Origin: Piscinibacter sp.
Lineage (GTDB): Bacteria > Pseudomonadota > Gammaproteobacteria > Burkholderiales > Burkholderiaceae_C
DNA length: 64,000 bases
Reading direction: 5' to 3'
Assembly (NCBI GenBank): GCA_017983795.1
Contig: JAGOAS010000021.1
Span: 26,267 to 90,266, forward strand
Shown here: positions 45,818 to 54,997 of the stretch, piece after piece
Layout of the letters: each line of letters begins with the position of its first letter
How positions within the stretch are numbered: position 1 is the stretch's first letter
Program-made: the position numbers and the translations under genes
Notes under the pieces: generated by a model
Database searches by the model: none
What the model was told of the DNA's origin: nothing
What the model saw: the letters and a program-made list of their open reading frames with translations, nothing else

Positions 45818-48082
45818 TCAGGGCCCGAACTCGACCGAGACCTTGGCGAACAGCTCGCGTTCGCGCGTGCACGGCGCGCCGGGCGCCGGCCGCTCGCTCT
45901 GCCGGCTCAGGCCGAAGCTCGCGCTGCGGCCGACGCCGAAGCGGCGCATGGCCACCAGGCTCGCGACGCGGCCGCGGCTGTCTTCGGGCGGCAGCGCCTC
46001 GCCGCTGCCGTAGCGCACGAAGCGCGTGCCCTGCCAGATCGCGCGCAGCGAATCGCGCGCGTCGAGGTGCAGCACGGCAAGCCACTGCAGCGCCGTGTCG
46101 GCCAGGGCGCGCCGGCCGTCGGGCGCGGCGATGCGGGTGTGCTCCAGGCGCTGCTCCGATTCCAGAGCCCAGCGGCCGAGCGGCGCTCTCAGGTTGAACT
46201 CACCGAGCAGGTGTGCGCTGCGGCCGACCCGATCGGCATCGACGTCGAGCTTGCGGCCGAACTGCGCTTCGACATTGAGCTTGGTAAACCACGGCGCCGG
46301 GTTCGCCGTGTAGCCGGCCGCCAGCGAGTTCATGCTGCGCAGCGCGGTCTCGCGGCGCGCGCGTTCGGCATCGAACTGCAGCTGCACCCAGGCCTCGGTG
46401 TTGCGCGAGGCCAGCAGCCAGATGCCGGGGCGCAGGTAGCGCAGCACGGTCTGCCCGGCGCGCTGCTCGCCGTCGGCCAGCGTGGAACGATGCTGCGCCC
46501 ACAGGTAGGTCTCGAACTCATGGGCCTGCACGGCGAACGGGCCGGGCACCTCGACCTCGCCCCAGCGGCGGATGAGCTCGGTCTGCAGGATGCGCACGCC
46601 GGTCTGTTCGAGGAAGCCGTTGTCGTTGCGAAAGCGCGGGCTGATCTCGGTGGCTTCGGCCGTGAGGTTCCAGCCCGTCGTGCGCATGCGCCAGGCGGCG
46701 TGCAGGTGGTGGCCGCTCTCGCCCGGGCCGAGGGCGTTGTCGCGGCTGCGCGAGGCCATCGCGCGGGCGCTCCAGCGCTGCGCCTCGCTCGGCCACCAGT
46801 CGAGATCCAGGCCGGCCACCCGATCGCTCGCGCCGCCATCGACCTCTTCACGCGTGGTCGCCAGCGCGCCGACGCTGAACTGCTCGCCGTGCCAGCGCCC
46901 GCGCAGCAGCGTGGCCTGCGAGCGCCGCTCCTGCGGCAGCAGCGTGGTGCTGTAGGGCCCCGGGCGCCGCAGCAGGCCGCCGCCGTCGTCGCGCAGCGAC
47001 AGCGCGGTGGCATCGGCGCCGGCGCCGCGCCAGGTGGCGCGCAGCCCCCAGCCGGGGTCGGTGACGGTGCGCGAGTAGAAGGCCGCCTCGGGCAGCGCGA
47101 TCACGTCCTTGCTTTCGAGGAAGAACGGCCGCTTCTCCGGAATCACCTGCGCGAAGCGGGTGTTGACGGCGAGCTGCGGCACGTCGAGCTCGACCTGCGA
47201 GAAATCGGGGTTGAGGGTGGCGTCGAACACCCAGTCGGCGCGCGGCCGCCACTTGATCTCCGCGCCCAGCGCGGCGCGTGTCTCGCCGGTGCGCAGCCCC
47301 AAGCCGTCGTCGCGGCGCGTCGAGCGCAGCGTCAGCTCGGGCCGCATCGACAGCAGGGCGTGCGAACGCACGCGCTCGGCGATGTCGGCCAGGCCGCCGA
47401 TCTCCTGCAGCTCGTCGAGGACGCTCAGCGCGTCCTTCGTGAGCGGCGCGCTCACCAGCAGCATGCCTTCCTCGCGCGGGATGCTGCGCGTGGCCATGAT
47501 GCGCCAGGGCGCGCCGCCCTCGTAGGGGTAGCGCAGCGACATCAGCGGCAGGCGCAGCTCGACGCTGTAGCCGTCGGGCAGGCGCTGCACGGCGGCATCG
47601 AGCTCGAAGTCGGGCGCGAAATCCTCCTCCTTCTCGGCGCCGGGGAGGAACATGCCGTCGGCCACCACGCCGGCGGCGCTGACGCGCACGAACTGCGCGG
47701 CGCGGCGCGTGCCCATCGGGTCGATCAGCACGGAGACGAAGTCCTGGTCGCGCTCGACCTTGTCGCGGCGCATCAGCGGCGCGCGGATCTCCTCGGGGCG
47801 CGGGTCCCAGGCGCGGATGCCGATCACCAGCGCATGCTCCTCGATCACCAGCTGCAGCGTGGTGCGGTAGCCCGCGGGCACCGGCTGGCGGTCCAGCGGC
47901 AGGTACTGCACGAAGGCCTCGTGCAGCGGCGCGGCGGCCCAGGCAGCATCGTCGAGCCGGCCGTCGATGCGCAGCGGCGCCATCTCGGCGCCGGGGCGGA
48001 AGGCCTGCGGCTGCGCCGCCGCGTCGGCCAGGCCGAGCAACGCGGCCAGCAGGGCGGCAGGCAGTGCGGCGAGCGGCTTCAC
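45818..48082 (-). CDS. DUF5916-type protein with CBM9-like N-terminal domain, probably outer membrane
   Basis: 754 residues from GTG 48082, which overlaps the stop of the upstream SDR gene (GTGA). A signal peptide (LAALPAALLAALLGLADAAAQ) is followed by a carbohydrate-binding-like domain (RIDGRLDDAAWAAAPLHEAF, residues ~40-210). A DUF5916 domain follows (FDATLNPDFSQVELDVPQLAVNTRFA, EKRPFFLE). The C-terminal half has alternating aromatic and polar beta strands, consistent with an outer-membrane barrel. The function is unknown; such proteins often sit with envelope genes, as here (LptC and KdsC are upstream). Confidence 0.88.
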   Translation of the reverse strand: MKPLAALPAALLAALLGLADAAAQPQAFRPGAEMAPLRIDGRLDDAAWAAAPLHEAFVQYLPLDRQPVPAGYRTTLQLVIEEHALVIGIRAWDPRPEEIRAPLMRRDKVERDQDFVSVLIDPMGTRRAAQFVRVSAAGVVADGMFLPGAEKEEDFAPDFELDAAVQRLPDGYSVELRLPLMSLRYPYEGGAPWRIMATRSIPREEGMLLVSAPLTKDALSVLDELQEIGGLADIAERVRSHALLSMRPELTLRSTRRDDGLGLRTGETRAALGAEIKWRPRADWVFDATLNPDFSQVELDVPQLAVNTRFAQVIPEKRPFFLESKDVIALPEAAFYSRTVTDPGWGLRATWRGAGADATALSLRDDGGGLLRRPGPYSTTLLPQERRSQATLLRGRWHGEQFSVGALATTREEVDGGASDRVAGLDLDWWPSEAQRWSARAMASRSRDNALGPGESGHHLHAAWRMRTTGWNLTAEATEISPRFRNDNGFLEQTGVRILQTELIRRWGEVEVPGPFAVQAHEFETYLWAQHRSTLADGEQRAGQTVLRYLRPGIWLLASRNTEAWVQLQFDAERARRETALRSMNSLAAGYTANPAPWFTKLNVEAQFGRKLDVDADRVGRSAHLLGEFNLRAPLGRWALESEQRLEHTRIAAPDGRRALADTALQWLAVLHLDARDSLRAIWQGTRFVRYGSGEALPPEDSRGRVASLVAMRRFGVGRSASFGLSRQSERPAPGAPCTRERELFAKVSVEFGP

Positions 48083-48858
48083 TCGCCCTGGCGGCGCTTG
48101 CGCGGCCGGCCCGCCAGCACGCGGTCGAGCAAGGGGTTGGGCAGCAGCCGCATCAGCTTGGCCACCACGCCCATCTGCCAGGGAATGACGCGGTAGCTCG
48201 TGCCGGCCTCGATGGCGCGGAAGGCGCGCTCGGCGAACTCTTCGGGCTGCAGCAGGAAGGGCATGCCGTAGCGGTTGCGCTGCGTCAGCGGCGTGGCGAT
48301 GTAGCCGGGCAGGAGCGTCACCACGCGCACGCCGCTGCCGCGCAGCTCGCCGCGCAGGCTCTCGCAATAGCTGATCACCGCGGCCTTGCTCGAGCAGTAG
48401 GCGCCATGGCCGGGCAGGCCGCGGATGCCGGCCACGCTGGCGATGCCCACCAGCGTGCCGCTGCCGCGCTCGCGCATCGCGCTCAGGAAGGGGTGGAAGG
48501 TGGCCGCCATGCCGATCACGTTGGTCTCGAAGGTGGAGCGCATCACCTCGAGATCCTCGAACACCTCGGTGTCGATGCCGACGCTGATGCCGGCGTTGGC
48601 GATCACCACGTCGGGCACGCCCTGGGCGGCGATGCAGGCGCGGCCGGCCGCCGCCATGGCGGCGAGGTCGCGCACGTCGGCGCCGTAGACGCCGGCGTCT
48701 TCGGCCGTGCAGCCCTGGGCCTCGGCCCAGGTGCGCAGCTCGGCCTCGCGGCGCGCCACCAGCGCGAGCCGCCAGCCGGCTTGGGCGTAACGCGCCGCCA
48801 GCGCCTGGCCGATGCCGCTGGAGGCGCCGGTGATAAAGACGAGCGGACGCTGGCTCAT
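48079..48858 (-). CDS. Short-chain dehydrogenase/reductase
   Basis: 259 residues from ATG 48858, with GAGG five bases upstream. SDR motifs are TGASSGIG near residue 10, NAG near 92, catalytic Ser in GIASVAGIRG and YCSSK near 153. It is the NAD(P)-dependent Rossmann type with no clue to substrate. The C-terminal 40 residues (VVAKLMRLLPNPLLDRVL, then RPRKRRQ) look hydrophobic then basic and could touch the membrane. It lies between lptC and the DUF5916 gene, where lptA and lptB are normally found. Confidence 0.9.
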   Translation of the reverse strand: MSQRPLVFITGASSGIGQALAARYAQAGWRLALVARREAELRTWAEAQGCTAEDAGVYGADVRDLAAMAAAGRACIAAQGVPDVVIANAGISVGIDTEVFEDLEVMRSTFETNVIGMAATFHPFLSAMRERGSGTLVGIASVAGIRGLPGHGAYCSSKAAVISYCESLRGELRGSGVRVVTLLPGYIATPLTQRNRYGMPFLLQPEEFAERAFRAIEAGTSYRVIPWQMGVVAKLMRLLPNPLLDRVLAGRPRKRRQGE

Positions 48859-48865
48859 GCGCACC

Positions 48866-49546
48866 TCACGGAGCAGCGGGGGGCCGCACGCGCGGCACGA
48901 AGGTGGCGCGCTGCCGCCCCTTCAGCTCGACGACGTGCGCCAGGTTGTCGTACTCCATGCCATCGGCGCGCAGCTCGGCGCCGCCCTGACGCACCCACAC
49001 CGGCAGGTGCGAGCGCACCCGCTCGGCGGAGAGAAAGGCGTGCAGGAACTCGCTGCGGAACTCCAGCACGTCCTGCGGCCGCGCCGCCTCGCGCACCACC
49101 TGGGCCGAGCCGAACAGCTGCACCTCGCTGCCGTCGCCGTTGGCCAGCGCGCGGATGGCCGAGGCCAGGGTCACCTGGCCGTCGGGGCCGAAGGCGCGGA
49201 TGCGCGGGCTGTCGATCTCCAGCGTGTCGGTGTCGGGGTAGTGGCGCAGCTCGGCGCCATCGATCTGCACGCGCAGGCGCCCGTCGGCGGCGAAGCGCTG
49301 CACGGTGAAGCGCTGCATCGTGTAGTCGGGCTCGTGGCGCGGCGGCATGGGCGCGCGTTCGGCCTCGGGCGCCGGCGACACGTTGACCAGCCACCAGGTG
49401 CCGAGCGCGAGCGCGCCCATCAGCAGCACCGGCAGGTAGGCGGTGGCGGCTTCGAGCAGGCGCAGGTGCCAGGGCAGGCGCAGGCGGCGCCGGTCGGTGG
49501 CCGGCGCCGGCGCGAGCACCGCCAGGTCGTCGAGGGTATCGCTCAC
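48866..49546 (-). CDS. lptC: LptC, LPS export periplasmic protein
   Basis: 226 residues from GTG 49546, overlapping the kdsC stop (GTGA). One N-terminal membrane helix (LPVLLMGALALGTWWLVN) is followed by the bent beta-jellyroll of LptC (DYTMQRFTVQRFAADGRLRVQIDGAELRHYPDTDTLEI type pattern, then PRIRAFGPDGQV). LptC receives lipopolysaccharide from the LptBFG pump and passes it to LptA. Here lptA and lptB are not downstream, so that part of the system must be elsewhere. The C-terminal end is longer than in E. coli. Confidence 0.9.
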   Translation of the reverse strand: MSDTLDDLAVLAPAPATDRRRLRLPWHLRLLEAATAYLPVLLMGALALGTWWLVNVSPAPEAERAPMPPRHEPDYTMQRFTVQRFAADGRLRVQIDGAELRHYPDTDTLEIDSPRIRAFGPDGQVTLASAIRALANGDGSEVQLFGSAQVVREAARPQDVLEFRSEFLHAFLSAERVRSHLPVWVRQGGAELRADGMEYDNLAHVVELKGRQRATFVPRVRPPAAP

Positions 49547-50127
49547 GGCGCAGCGCCGCCGTCCAGCGTGACGAGGTGGCCCTGCAGCAGATCGGCATAG
49601 CGCCCGGCCGCCATCAGCAGCAGGTCGCAGCACTCGCGCGCCGCGCCGTGGCCGCCTTCGGCGCGCGTCACGTGGTGGGCGATGGCGCGCACCTCGGCGT
49701 GCGCGCCGGCCGGGGCGCAGGCGAAGGCGGCGCGGGTCATCAGCGGCAGGTCGGGCCAGTCGTCGCCCATCGCCGCCACCTCGGGCCAGGCTACGCCGAG
49801 CGCGGCGAGCACCGGCACGGCGGCGGCCAGCTTGTCGCCGGCGCCGTAGACGGCGTGGCGGATGCCCAGATCGGCGACGCGGCGCCGCACCGCCGGCGAG
49901 TCGCGCCCGGTGATCACCACCGGCGCGATGCCGCCGCGCGCCAGCAGCTTGAGGCCGTGGCCGTCGAGCGTGCTGAAGGCCTTGAAGGCTTCGCCCTGTT
50001 CGCCGATGTAGATGCGGCCGTCGGTGAGCACGCCGTCGACGTCGAAGATCGCGACGCGCACGCCCTGCGCCGCGAGCAGGAGCTCGGGCGGGAACTGCAG
50101 CACCGGGTGGAGGGGGGCGAGCGCCAT
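49543..50127 (-). CDS. kdsC: 3-deoxy-D-manno-octulosonate 8-phosphate phosphatase
   Basis: 194 residues of the tetrameric HAD type. The nucleophile motif is FDVDGVLTDGRIYIG near 29; other motifs are VVITGRDSP and GDDWPDLPLM near 120. It removes phosphate from Kdo-8-P in lipid A core synthesis. The neighbour kdsD (arabinose-5-phosphate isomerase), normally next to kdsC, is absent; the divergent gene is the antiporter. TAGACT nine bases before the ATG suggests a leaderless transcript. It is coupled to lptC. Confidence 0.94.
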   Translation of the reverse strand: MALAPLHPVLQFPPELLLAAQGVRVAIFDVDGVLTDGRIYIGEQGEAFKAFSTLDGHGLKLLARGGIAPVVITGRDSPAVRRRVADLGIRHAVYGAGDKLAAAVPVLAALGVAWPEVAAMGDDWPDLPLMTRAAFACAPAGAHAEVRAIAHHVTRAEGGHGAARECCDLLLMAAGRYADLLQGHLVTLDGGAAP

Positions 50128-50136
50128 GGACGGCGC

Positions 50137-50142
50137 AGTCTA
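50137..50142 (-). promoter_or_regulatory. -10-like hexamer 9 nt before the kdsC start
   Basis: TAGACT on the minus strand ends nine bases before ATG 50127 in the 74-bp divergent gap with the antiporter gene. The same hexamer occurs at the ABC permease start. Confidence 0.4.
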
Positions 50143-50201
50143 GCCGAGCGTCGGGCGCCGTCACGCGTCCATTAGCATCGGCGCATCCCCTCGTCCGCTT
50201 C

Positions 50202-52205
50202 ATGGCCACCACGCTCGAACTCGTCCTGCTCTACCTGGTGGCCGCCGTCACCGGCGTGGTCGCGTGCCGGCTCGCGCGGCTGCCGCCGATGCTGGGCTAC
50301 TTGGTGGTGGGCGTGCTGATCGGCCCGAACGCCACCGCGCTCGCCAAGGATTCCGCCGGCGTGCAATACCTCGCCGAGTTCGGCGTGGTGTTCCTGATGT
50401 TCGTGATCGGGCTGGAGTTCAACCTGCCCAAGCTGAAGAGCATGCGCCGCCTGGTGTTCGGCCTCGGGCTGGCGCAGGTGCTGCTGACCATCGCCGGCGC
50501 GGTGCTCGGCAACGTGCTGCTGGCCTGGGCCTATGCGGCGCTCACCGGCAAGGCCTGGGAGCTGCAGTGGCCCGGCGCCATCGTGCTGGGCAGCGCGATG
50601 GCGATGTCGAGCACGGCCATCGTCGTCAAGCTGCTGGCCGACCGCCTCGAGCTCGAGAGCGAGCACGGCCGCCGCGTGATGGGCGTGCTGCTGCTGCAGG
50701 ACCTGGCGGTGGTGCCGTTGCTGGTGCTGATCCCCTCGCTCGATCTGGCCGGCAAGGACATGGCGATGTCGCTCGGCGTGGCGGGCGTCAAGGCCGCGCT
50801 GCTGCTGACGGTGCTGCTGGTCGGCGGCCAGCGTGCGATGCGCTGGTGGCTCACGCTGGTGGCGCGGCGCAAGAGCGAGGAGCTGTTCATCCTCAACCTG
50901 CTGCTGGTCACGCTCGGGCTGGCCTGGCTGACCGAGCACTTCGGCCTGTCGCTCGCGCTGGGCGCCTTCGTCGCCGGCATGCTGGTGGCGGAGACCGAAT
51001 ACAAGCACCAGGTCGAGACCGACATCCGGCCCTTCCACGACGTGCTGCTGGGCCTGTTCTTCATCACCATCGGCATGAAGCTCGACTGGCGCCCGGTGAT
51101 CGCCGAGTGGCCGCTGGTGATGATGCTCACGCTCGGGCCGGTGGCCGCCAAGTTCGTGCTGGTGGCAGGCCTGGCGCGGCTGTTCGGCGCGCAGCCGGGC
51201 GTGGCGCTGCGCACCGGCCTCTATCTCGCGCAGGCCGGCGAGTTCGGCTTCGTGCTGCTCTCGCTGGGCGCGGGCAACCAGCTGGTCGACCCGCGCTGGC
51301 TGAGCCCGGTACTGGCGAGCATGGTGCTGTCGATGCTCGCCACGCCGCTGCTGGTGATGTACAGCAACCGCATCGTGATGAAGCTGTCGGCGACCGACTG
51401 GCTGATGCAGTCGGTGGCGATGACCTCGATCGCCAAGCGCTCGATCAACACGGCGGCGCACGTGATCATCGCCGGCTACGGCCGCAGCGGGCAGAACCTG
51501 GCGCGCATCCTCGAGGGCGAGCACATTCCCTACATGGCGCTGGACCTCGACCCGGATCGTGTGCGCCAGGCCGCCGCCGCCGGCCAGAGCGTGGTGTTCG
51601 GCGATGCCGCGCGGCTGCAGAGCCTGATGGCCGCCGGCCTGGCGCGCGCCAGCGCGGTGGTGGTGAGCTACCAGGACACGCCCTCCGCGCTGAAGATCCT
51701 GCACCTCGTGCAGGCGCATGCGCCCAAGGTGCCGGTGATCGTGCGCACCATCGACGACAGCGAGATGGAGAAGCTGCGCGCCGCCGGCGCCACCGAGGTG
51801 GTGCCCGAGGCCATCGAGGGCTCGCTGATGCTGGCCAGCCACGCGCTCGCGCTGGTGGGCGTGCCGATGCGGCGCGTGATCCGCGTCGTGCAGGACCAGC
51901 GCGACGCGCGCTACGGCCTGCTGCGCGGCTACTTCCACGGCGCCGACGACGACACCGCCGACGACCTGCAGACCGCGCGCCTGCTCAGCGTCACGCTGCC
52001 CGCCGCGGCGGCCTGCATCGGCCAGACCCTGGCCGACCAGGCGCTGCACGCGATCGGCGTCTCGGCGCTGTCGGTGCGGCGCGCTTCGGGCGCCGTCACG
52101 CAGCCCGACGAGGCGCTGGTGCTCGGCGCCGGCGACACGCTGGTGCTCTCCGGCCTGCCCGAACCGCTGGCGCTGGCCGAGAGCAAACTGCTGGGTCGCG
52201 ATTGA
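50202..52205 (+). CDS. CPA2-family monovalent cation:proton antiporter with RCK domains (KefB-like)
   Basis: 667 residues. The membrane part (about 12 helices, residues 5-390) contains [37 protein letters not shown] and [16 protein letters not shown] TrkA-N/RCK domain follows ([20 protein letters not shown] near 420), then a TrkA-C domain to the end. Such proteins exchange K+ or Na+ for H+ and may be gated by nucleotides or glutathione. It is divergent from kdsC, a common order in Burkholderiales. apt follows with a 17-bp gap. Confidence 0.93.
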   Translation: MATTLELVLLYLVAAVTGVVACRLARLPPMLGYLVVGVLIGPNATALAKDSAGVQYLAEFGVVFLMFVIGLEFNLPKLKSMRRLVFGLGLAQVLLTIAGAVLGNVLLAWAYAALTGKAWELQWPGAIVLGSAMAMSSTAIVVKLLADRLELESEHGRRVMGVLLLQDLAVVPLLVLIPSLDLAGKDMAMSLGVAGVKAALLLTVLLVGGQRAMRWWLTLVARRKSEELFILNLLLVTLGLAWLTEHFGLSLALGAFVAGMLVAETEYKHQVETDIRPFHDVLLGLFFITIGMKLDWRPVIAEWPLVMMLTLGPVAAKFVLVAGLARLFGAQPGVALRTGLYLAQAGEFGFVLLSLGAGNQLVDPRWLSPVLASMVLSMLATPLLVMYSNRIVMKLSATDWLMQSVAMTSIAKRSINTAAHVIIAGYGRSGQNLARILEGEHIPYMALDLDPDRVRQAAAAGQSVVFGDAARLQSLMAAGLARASAVVVSYQDTPSALKILHLVQAHAPKVPVIVRTIDDSEMEKLRAAGATEVVPEAIEGSLMLASHALALVGVPMRRVIRVVQDQRDARYGLLRGYFHGADDDTADDLQTARLLSVTLPAAAACIGQTLADQALHAIGVSALSVRRASGAVTQPDEALVLGAGDTLVLSGLPEPLALAESKLLGRD

Positions 52206-52222
52206 AGGAAAGAGCCCTCGCG

Positions 52223-52765
52223 ATGATGAACGACGCCGACTACATCCGCAGCCACATCCGCACCGTGCCGGACTGGCCCTCGCCGGGCATCCAGTTCCGC
52301 GACATCACGCCGCTGCTGTCCAGCCCGCGCGTATTCCGCGTGCTGATCGACCAGTTCGTGCACCGCTACTTCGAGCTGCGCCCGAGCGCGATCGCCGGGC
52401 TCGACGCGCGCGGCTTCATCATCGGCTCGGTGCTGGCCTACGAGCTCAACGTCGGCTTCGTGCCGATCCGCAAGAAGGGCAAGCTGCCCTTCACCACGGT
52501 GGAGGAGACCTACGAGCTGGAATACGGCTCGGCCACGGTGGAGATCCACACCGATGCCGTGCAGCCGGGCGACCGCGTGCTGCTGATCGACGACCTGATC
52601 GCCACCGGCGGCACCATGATGGCCGGCATGCGCCTGCTCGAGCGCCTCGGCGCGACGGTGATCGAAGGCGCGGCGATCGTCGATCTGCCCGAACTCGCCG
52701 GCTCGGCGCGGCTGCGCGCCGCCGGGCTCAGCGTTCACACGCTCGTGTCCTTCGAAGGACACTGA
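52223..52765 (+). CDS. apt: Adenine phosphoribosyltransferase
   Basis: 180 residues from ATG 52223; the much longer frame to the left overlaps the antiporter and is a shadow. Motifs are [38 protein letters not shown] and the PRPP loop [13 protein letters not shown]. It salvages adenine to AMP. It is probably read together with the antiporter gene. It converges with the cyclic-nucleotide-binding gene, 16 bp apart. Confidence 0.95.
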   Translation: MMNDADYIRSHIRTVPDWPSPGIQFRDITPLLSSPRVFRVLIDQFVHRYFELRPSAIAGLDARGFIIGSVLAYELNVGFVPIRKKGKLPFTTVEETYELEYGSATVEIHTDAVQPGDRVLLIDDLIATGGTMMAGMRLLERLGATVIEGAAIVDLPELAGSARLRAAGLSVHTLVSFEGH

Positions 52766-52781
52766 GCGCCGCGGCCGCGTT

Positions 52782-53249
52782 TCAGGTGAAGGGCGTCTGC
52801 TTGGCGAGGTTGGCGCGCATGCGCACCGCCATCACGTTGCCCGCCGCGCGCAGCAGTTCGAGCGCCAGCGCCGGGTTGCGCTGGGCCAGCTCTTCCAGGC
52901 GCGGGCCGCGCAAGGCCCAGACCTCGCACGCCGTCATGGCCTCGACGTTGGCCATGCGCGGGCCGTCGTTGAACAGGCCCGGCTCACCCACCACCGAGCC
53001 GGCGCGCAGGATGGCGATGCGGCTGCTGCCCGGCGGCCCGCCGCTGACGAACACCTGCAGCGAGCCCTGCGCGAGCATGTACATCGAACGATCGGCGTCA
53101 CCCTGCTTGATGAGCAGGTCGCCCGAGCGGATCTCGTGGCGCGTCAGGAACGGGGCGATCACGCGCCACTGGTCCAGCGTGAGGCGGGGGCGGAAGGCAT
53201 CGTCCGCGTTGAGCGTCTGCATGGCCTGGACCAACGGGGCGATGTCCAT
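52782..53249 (-). CDS. Cyclic-nucleotide-binding domain protein without DNA-binding domain
   Basis: 155 residues. One cNMP-binding fold covers residues 20-140 (IRSGDLLIKQGDADRSMYMLAQGSLQVFV, then SVVGEPGLFNDGPRMANVEA). The phosphate-binding cassette is loose (GEPGLF and RMANVEA, without the canonical Arg-Thr pair). No helix-turn-helix follows, so it is not a Crp-type activator by itself. It may be a stand-alone sensor module. It lies between apt and mnmE. Confidence 0.85.
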   Translation of the reverse strand: MDIAPLVQAMQTLNADDAFRPRLTLDQWRVIAPFLTRHEIRSGDLLIKQGDADRSMYMLAQGSLQVFVSGGPPGSSRIAILRAGSVVGEPGLFNDGPRMANVEAMTACEVWALRGPRLEELAQRNPALALELLRAAGNVMAVRMRANLAKQTPFT

Positions 53250-53347
53250 CGTGTTCCTTGTGCTGCGCTGTCGCGCCTTTGTCGTCGACGCATTATCGAC
53301 CGCTGTAACAAGCGCCTCAACCCGCGCACGGGCGGCGATGCAGCGCT

Positions 53348-54727
53348 TTACTTCCCGATACAGAAGCGGCCGAAGATCTCGCCGAGCAGGTCGTCGGCCG
53401 TGAAGGCGCCGGTGATCTCGCCGAGCGCATCGTGCGCGAGGCGCAGTTCCTCGGCGAGCAGATCGAGCGCCGCATCGCCCTGCGCGGCCAGCGCGTCCGC
53501 CCGGGCCAGATGCTCGCGCGTGCGGCGCAGCGCCTGCACGTGGCGCGTGCGCGCGATGAACACGCCTTCGGGCTGGGCGTGCCAGCCGGCCAGTTCGAGC
53601 AGGCGTTCGCGCAGGCGCTCGAGGCCGTCGCCGCTGCGCGCCGAGACCACGATCGCTTCACCCGCGGGACGCGCTCGCGTCGCATCGGCCTTGTTGAACA
53701 CCTCGATGAGGCGGCCGGAGTTCGCCAGGCCCTGCGGCCAGTCCTGCGCGATGCGGCGGTCGGCCTCGTCATAGTCGGGTTCGCCCAGGCGCGTGAGGTC
53801 GCGCAGGAACAGCACGGCATCGGAGCGTGCGATCTCGGCCCAGCTGCGCGCGATGCCGATGCGCTCGACTTCGTCGGCCGAGGCCTCGGGGTCGCGCAGC
53901 CCGGCGGTGTCGGTGACGTGCACCGGCACGCCGTGGATCTGGATGGTCTCGCTGACCTTGTCGCGCGTCGTGCCCGGAATCGGCGTGACGATGGCCAGCT
54001 CGGCGCCGGCCAGCGCGTTGAGCAGCGAGCTCTTGCCGACGTTGGGCTGCCCCGCCAGCACCACGCGCATGCCTTCGCGCAGCAGCGCGCCGCTGCGCGC
54101 GCGCTCCAGCACGCCGTCGAGCTCGGCGATGATGCGCGCCAGCCGCCCGCGTGCATCGGCGCGTTCGAGGAAGTCGATCTCTTCCTCGGGAAAATCGAGC
54201 GTCGCCTCGACCAGCATGCGCAGCTCGACCAACCGGTCGCGCAGCGTGTTGACCTGCTTCGAGAACGCGCCGGCCAGCGAGCGCCCCGCCGAGCGCGCCG
54301 CCTGCTCGGTGCTGGCCTCGATCAGATCGCTCACCGCCTCGGCCTGGGCGAGGTCGAGCTTGCCGTTGAGGAAGGCGCGCTCGGTGAACTCGCCCGGCCC
54401 CGCCAGGCGCAGCCCCGGCATCGCCTCCAGGCAGCGCGCCAGCAGCAGCTGCAGCAGCACCGGGCCGCCGTGCGCCTGCAGTTCGAGCACCGCTTCGCCG
54501 GTGTAGGAGTTCGGCGCCGGGAAGTGGATGGCCAGGCCCTGGTCGAGCGTCGAGCCGTCGGCGGCGAGGAAGGGCCCGTAGGTCGCCACGCGCGGCGCGA
54601 GCGAGCGAGCGCACAGCGCCGCGATCAGGGGCGACAGATCCTTGCCCGAGGCGCGCACGATGCCCACCGCGCCGCGGCCGGGCGCGGTGGCGACGGCGAC
54701 GATGGGCTCGTGGTGGCGCGGCAGCAT
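53348..54727 (-). CDS. mnmE: tRNA uridine-5-carboxymethylaminomethyl synthesis GTPase
   Basis: 459 residues from ATG 54727. The N-terminal tetrahydrofolate-binding part ([40 protein letters not shown]) is followed by the G domain: G1 GQPNVGKSS near 226, PGTTRD, DTAGLRD and NKAD. It ends with the family C-terminus FCIGK. With MnmG it modifies U34 of several tRNAs. It is the last of the rpmH-rnpA-yidD-yidC-mnmE set. CAGAAT six bases before the ATG and a hairpin upstream suggest separate transcription. Confidence 0.96.
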   Translation of the reverse strand: MLPRHHEPIVAVATAPGRGAVGIVRASGKDLSPLIAALCARSLAPRVATYGPFLAADGSTLDQGLAIHFPAPNSYTGEAVLELQAHGGPVLLQLLLARCLEAMPGLRLAGPGEFTERAFLNGKLDLAQAEAVSDLIEASTEQAARSAGRSLAGAFSKQVNTLRDRLVELRMLVEATLDFPEEEIDFLERADARGRLARIIAELDGVLERARSGALLREGMRVVLAGQPNVGKSSLLNALAGAELAIVTPIPGTTRDKVSETIQIHGVPVHVTDTAGLRDPEASADEVERIGIARSWAEIARSDAVLFLRDLTRLGEPDYDEADRRIAQDWPQGLANSGRLIEVFNKADATRARPAGEAIVVSARSGDGLERLRERLLELAGWHAQPEGVFIARTRHVQALRRTREHLARADALAAQGDAALDLLAEELRLAHDALGEITGAFTADDLLGEIFGRFCIGK

Positions 54728-54733
54728 GCGGCG

Positions 54734-54739
54734 ATTCTG
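54734..54739 (-). promoter_or_regulatory. -10-like hexamer 6 nt before the mnmE start
   Basis: CAGAAT on the minus strand ends six bases before ATG 54727, directly after the 15-bp hairpin. It is one of the recurring leaderless-type signals. Confidence 0.35.
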
Positions 54740-54744
54740 AACGA

Positions 54745-54779
54745 CGAAGGCGGTGCGTCTTGTCGACGCACCGCCTTCG
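54745..54779 (-). repeat. 15-bp perfect hairpin between yidC and mnmE
   Basis: Arms 54745-54759 and 54765-54779 pair perfectly with a 5-base loop. No U-tract follows on the minus strand, so it is not a clear intrinsic terminator; it may stop or pause transcription between yidC and mnmE. The remaining ~210 bases up to the yidC stop show no gene. Confidence 0.65.
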
Positions 54780-54997
54780 CATTGGCGCGGGGGGTAGCGG
54801 CGTCCGGCCTGAGGGCACCGGTCCGTTGCACTGCCCGAGCCGGCCGGTGCACGCGTCGTGCTGGTCCGGGTCTGCCCCGCATGGAACCTGTGGAAGTGGC
54901 TTCCTTGGGCTCCATGTTCGGGCAGGGGCGACGCCTGCGCCAAGCCCCCAGGCGAGGGGACGCCGCCCCTAGCCCAAGTGGTTCACGAAAATTCCCG

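Noticed and set aside
54745-54779. Hairpin as intrinsic terminator after yidC
   Set aside because: There is no T-run after it on the minus strand, so it was listed only as a hairpin.
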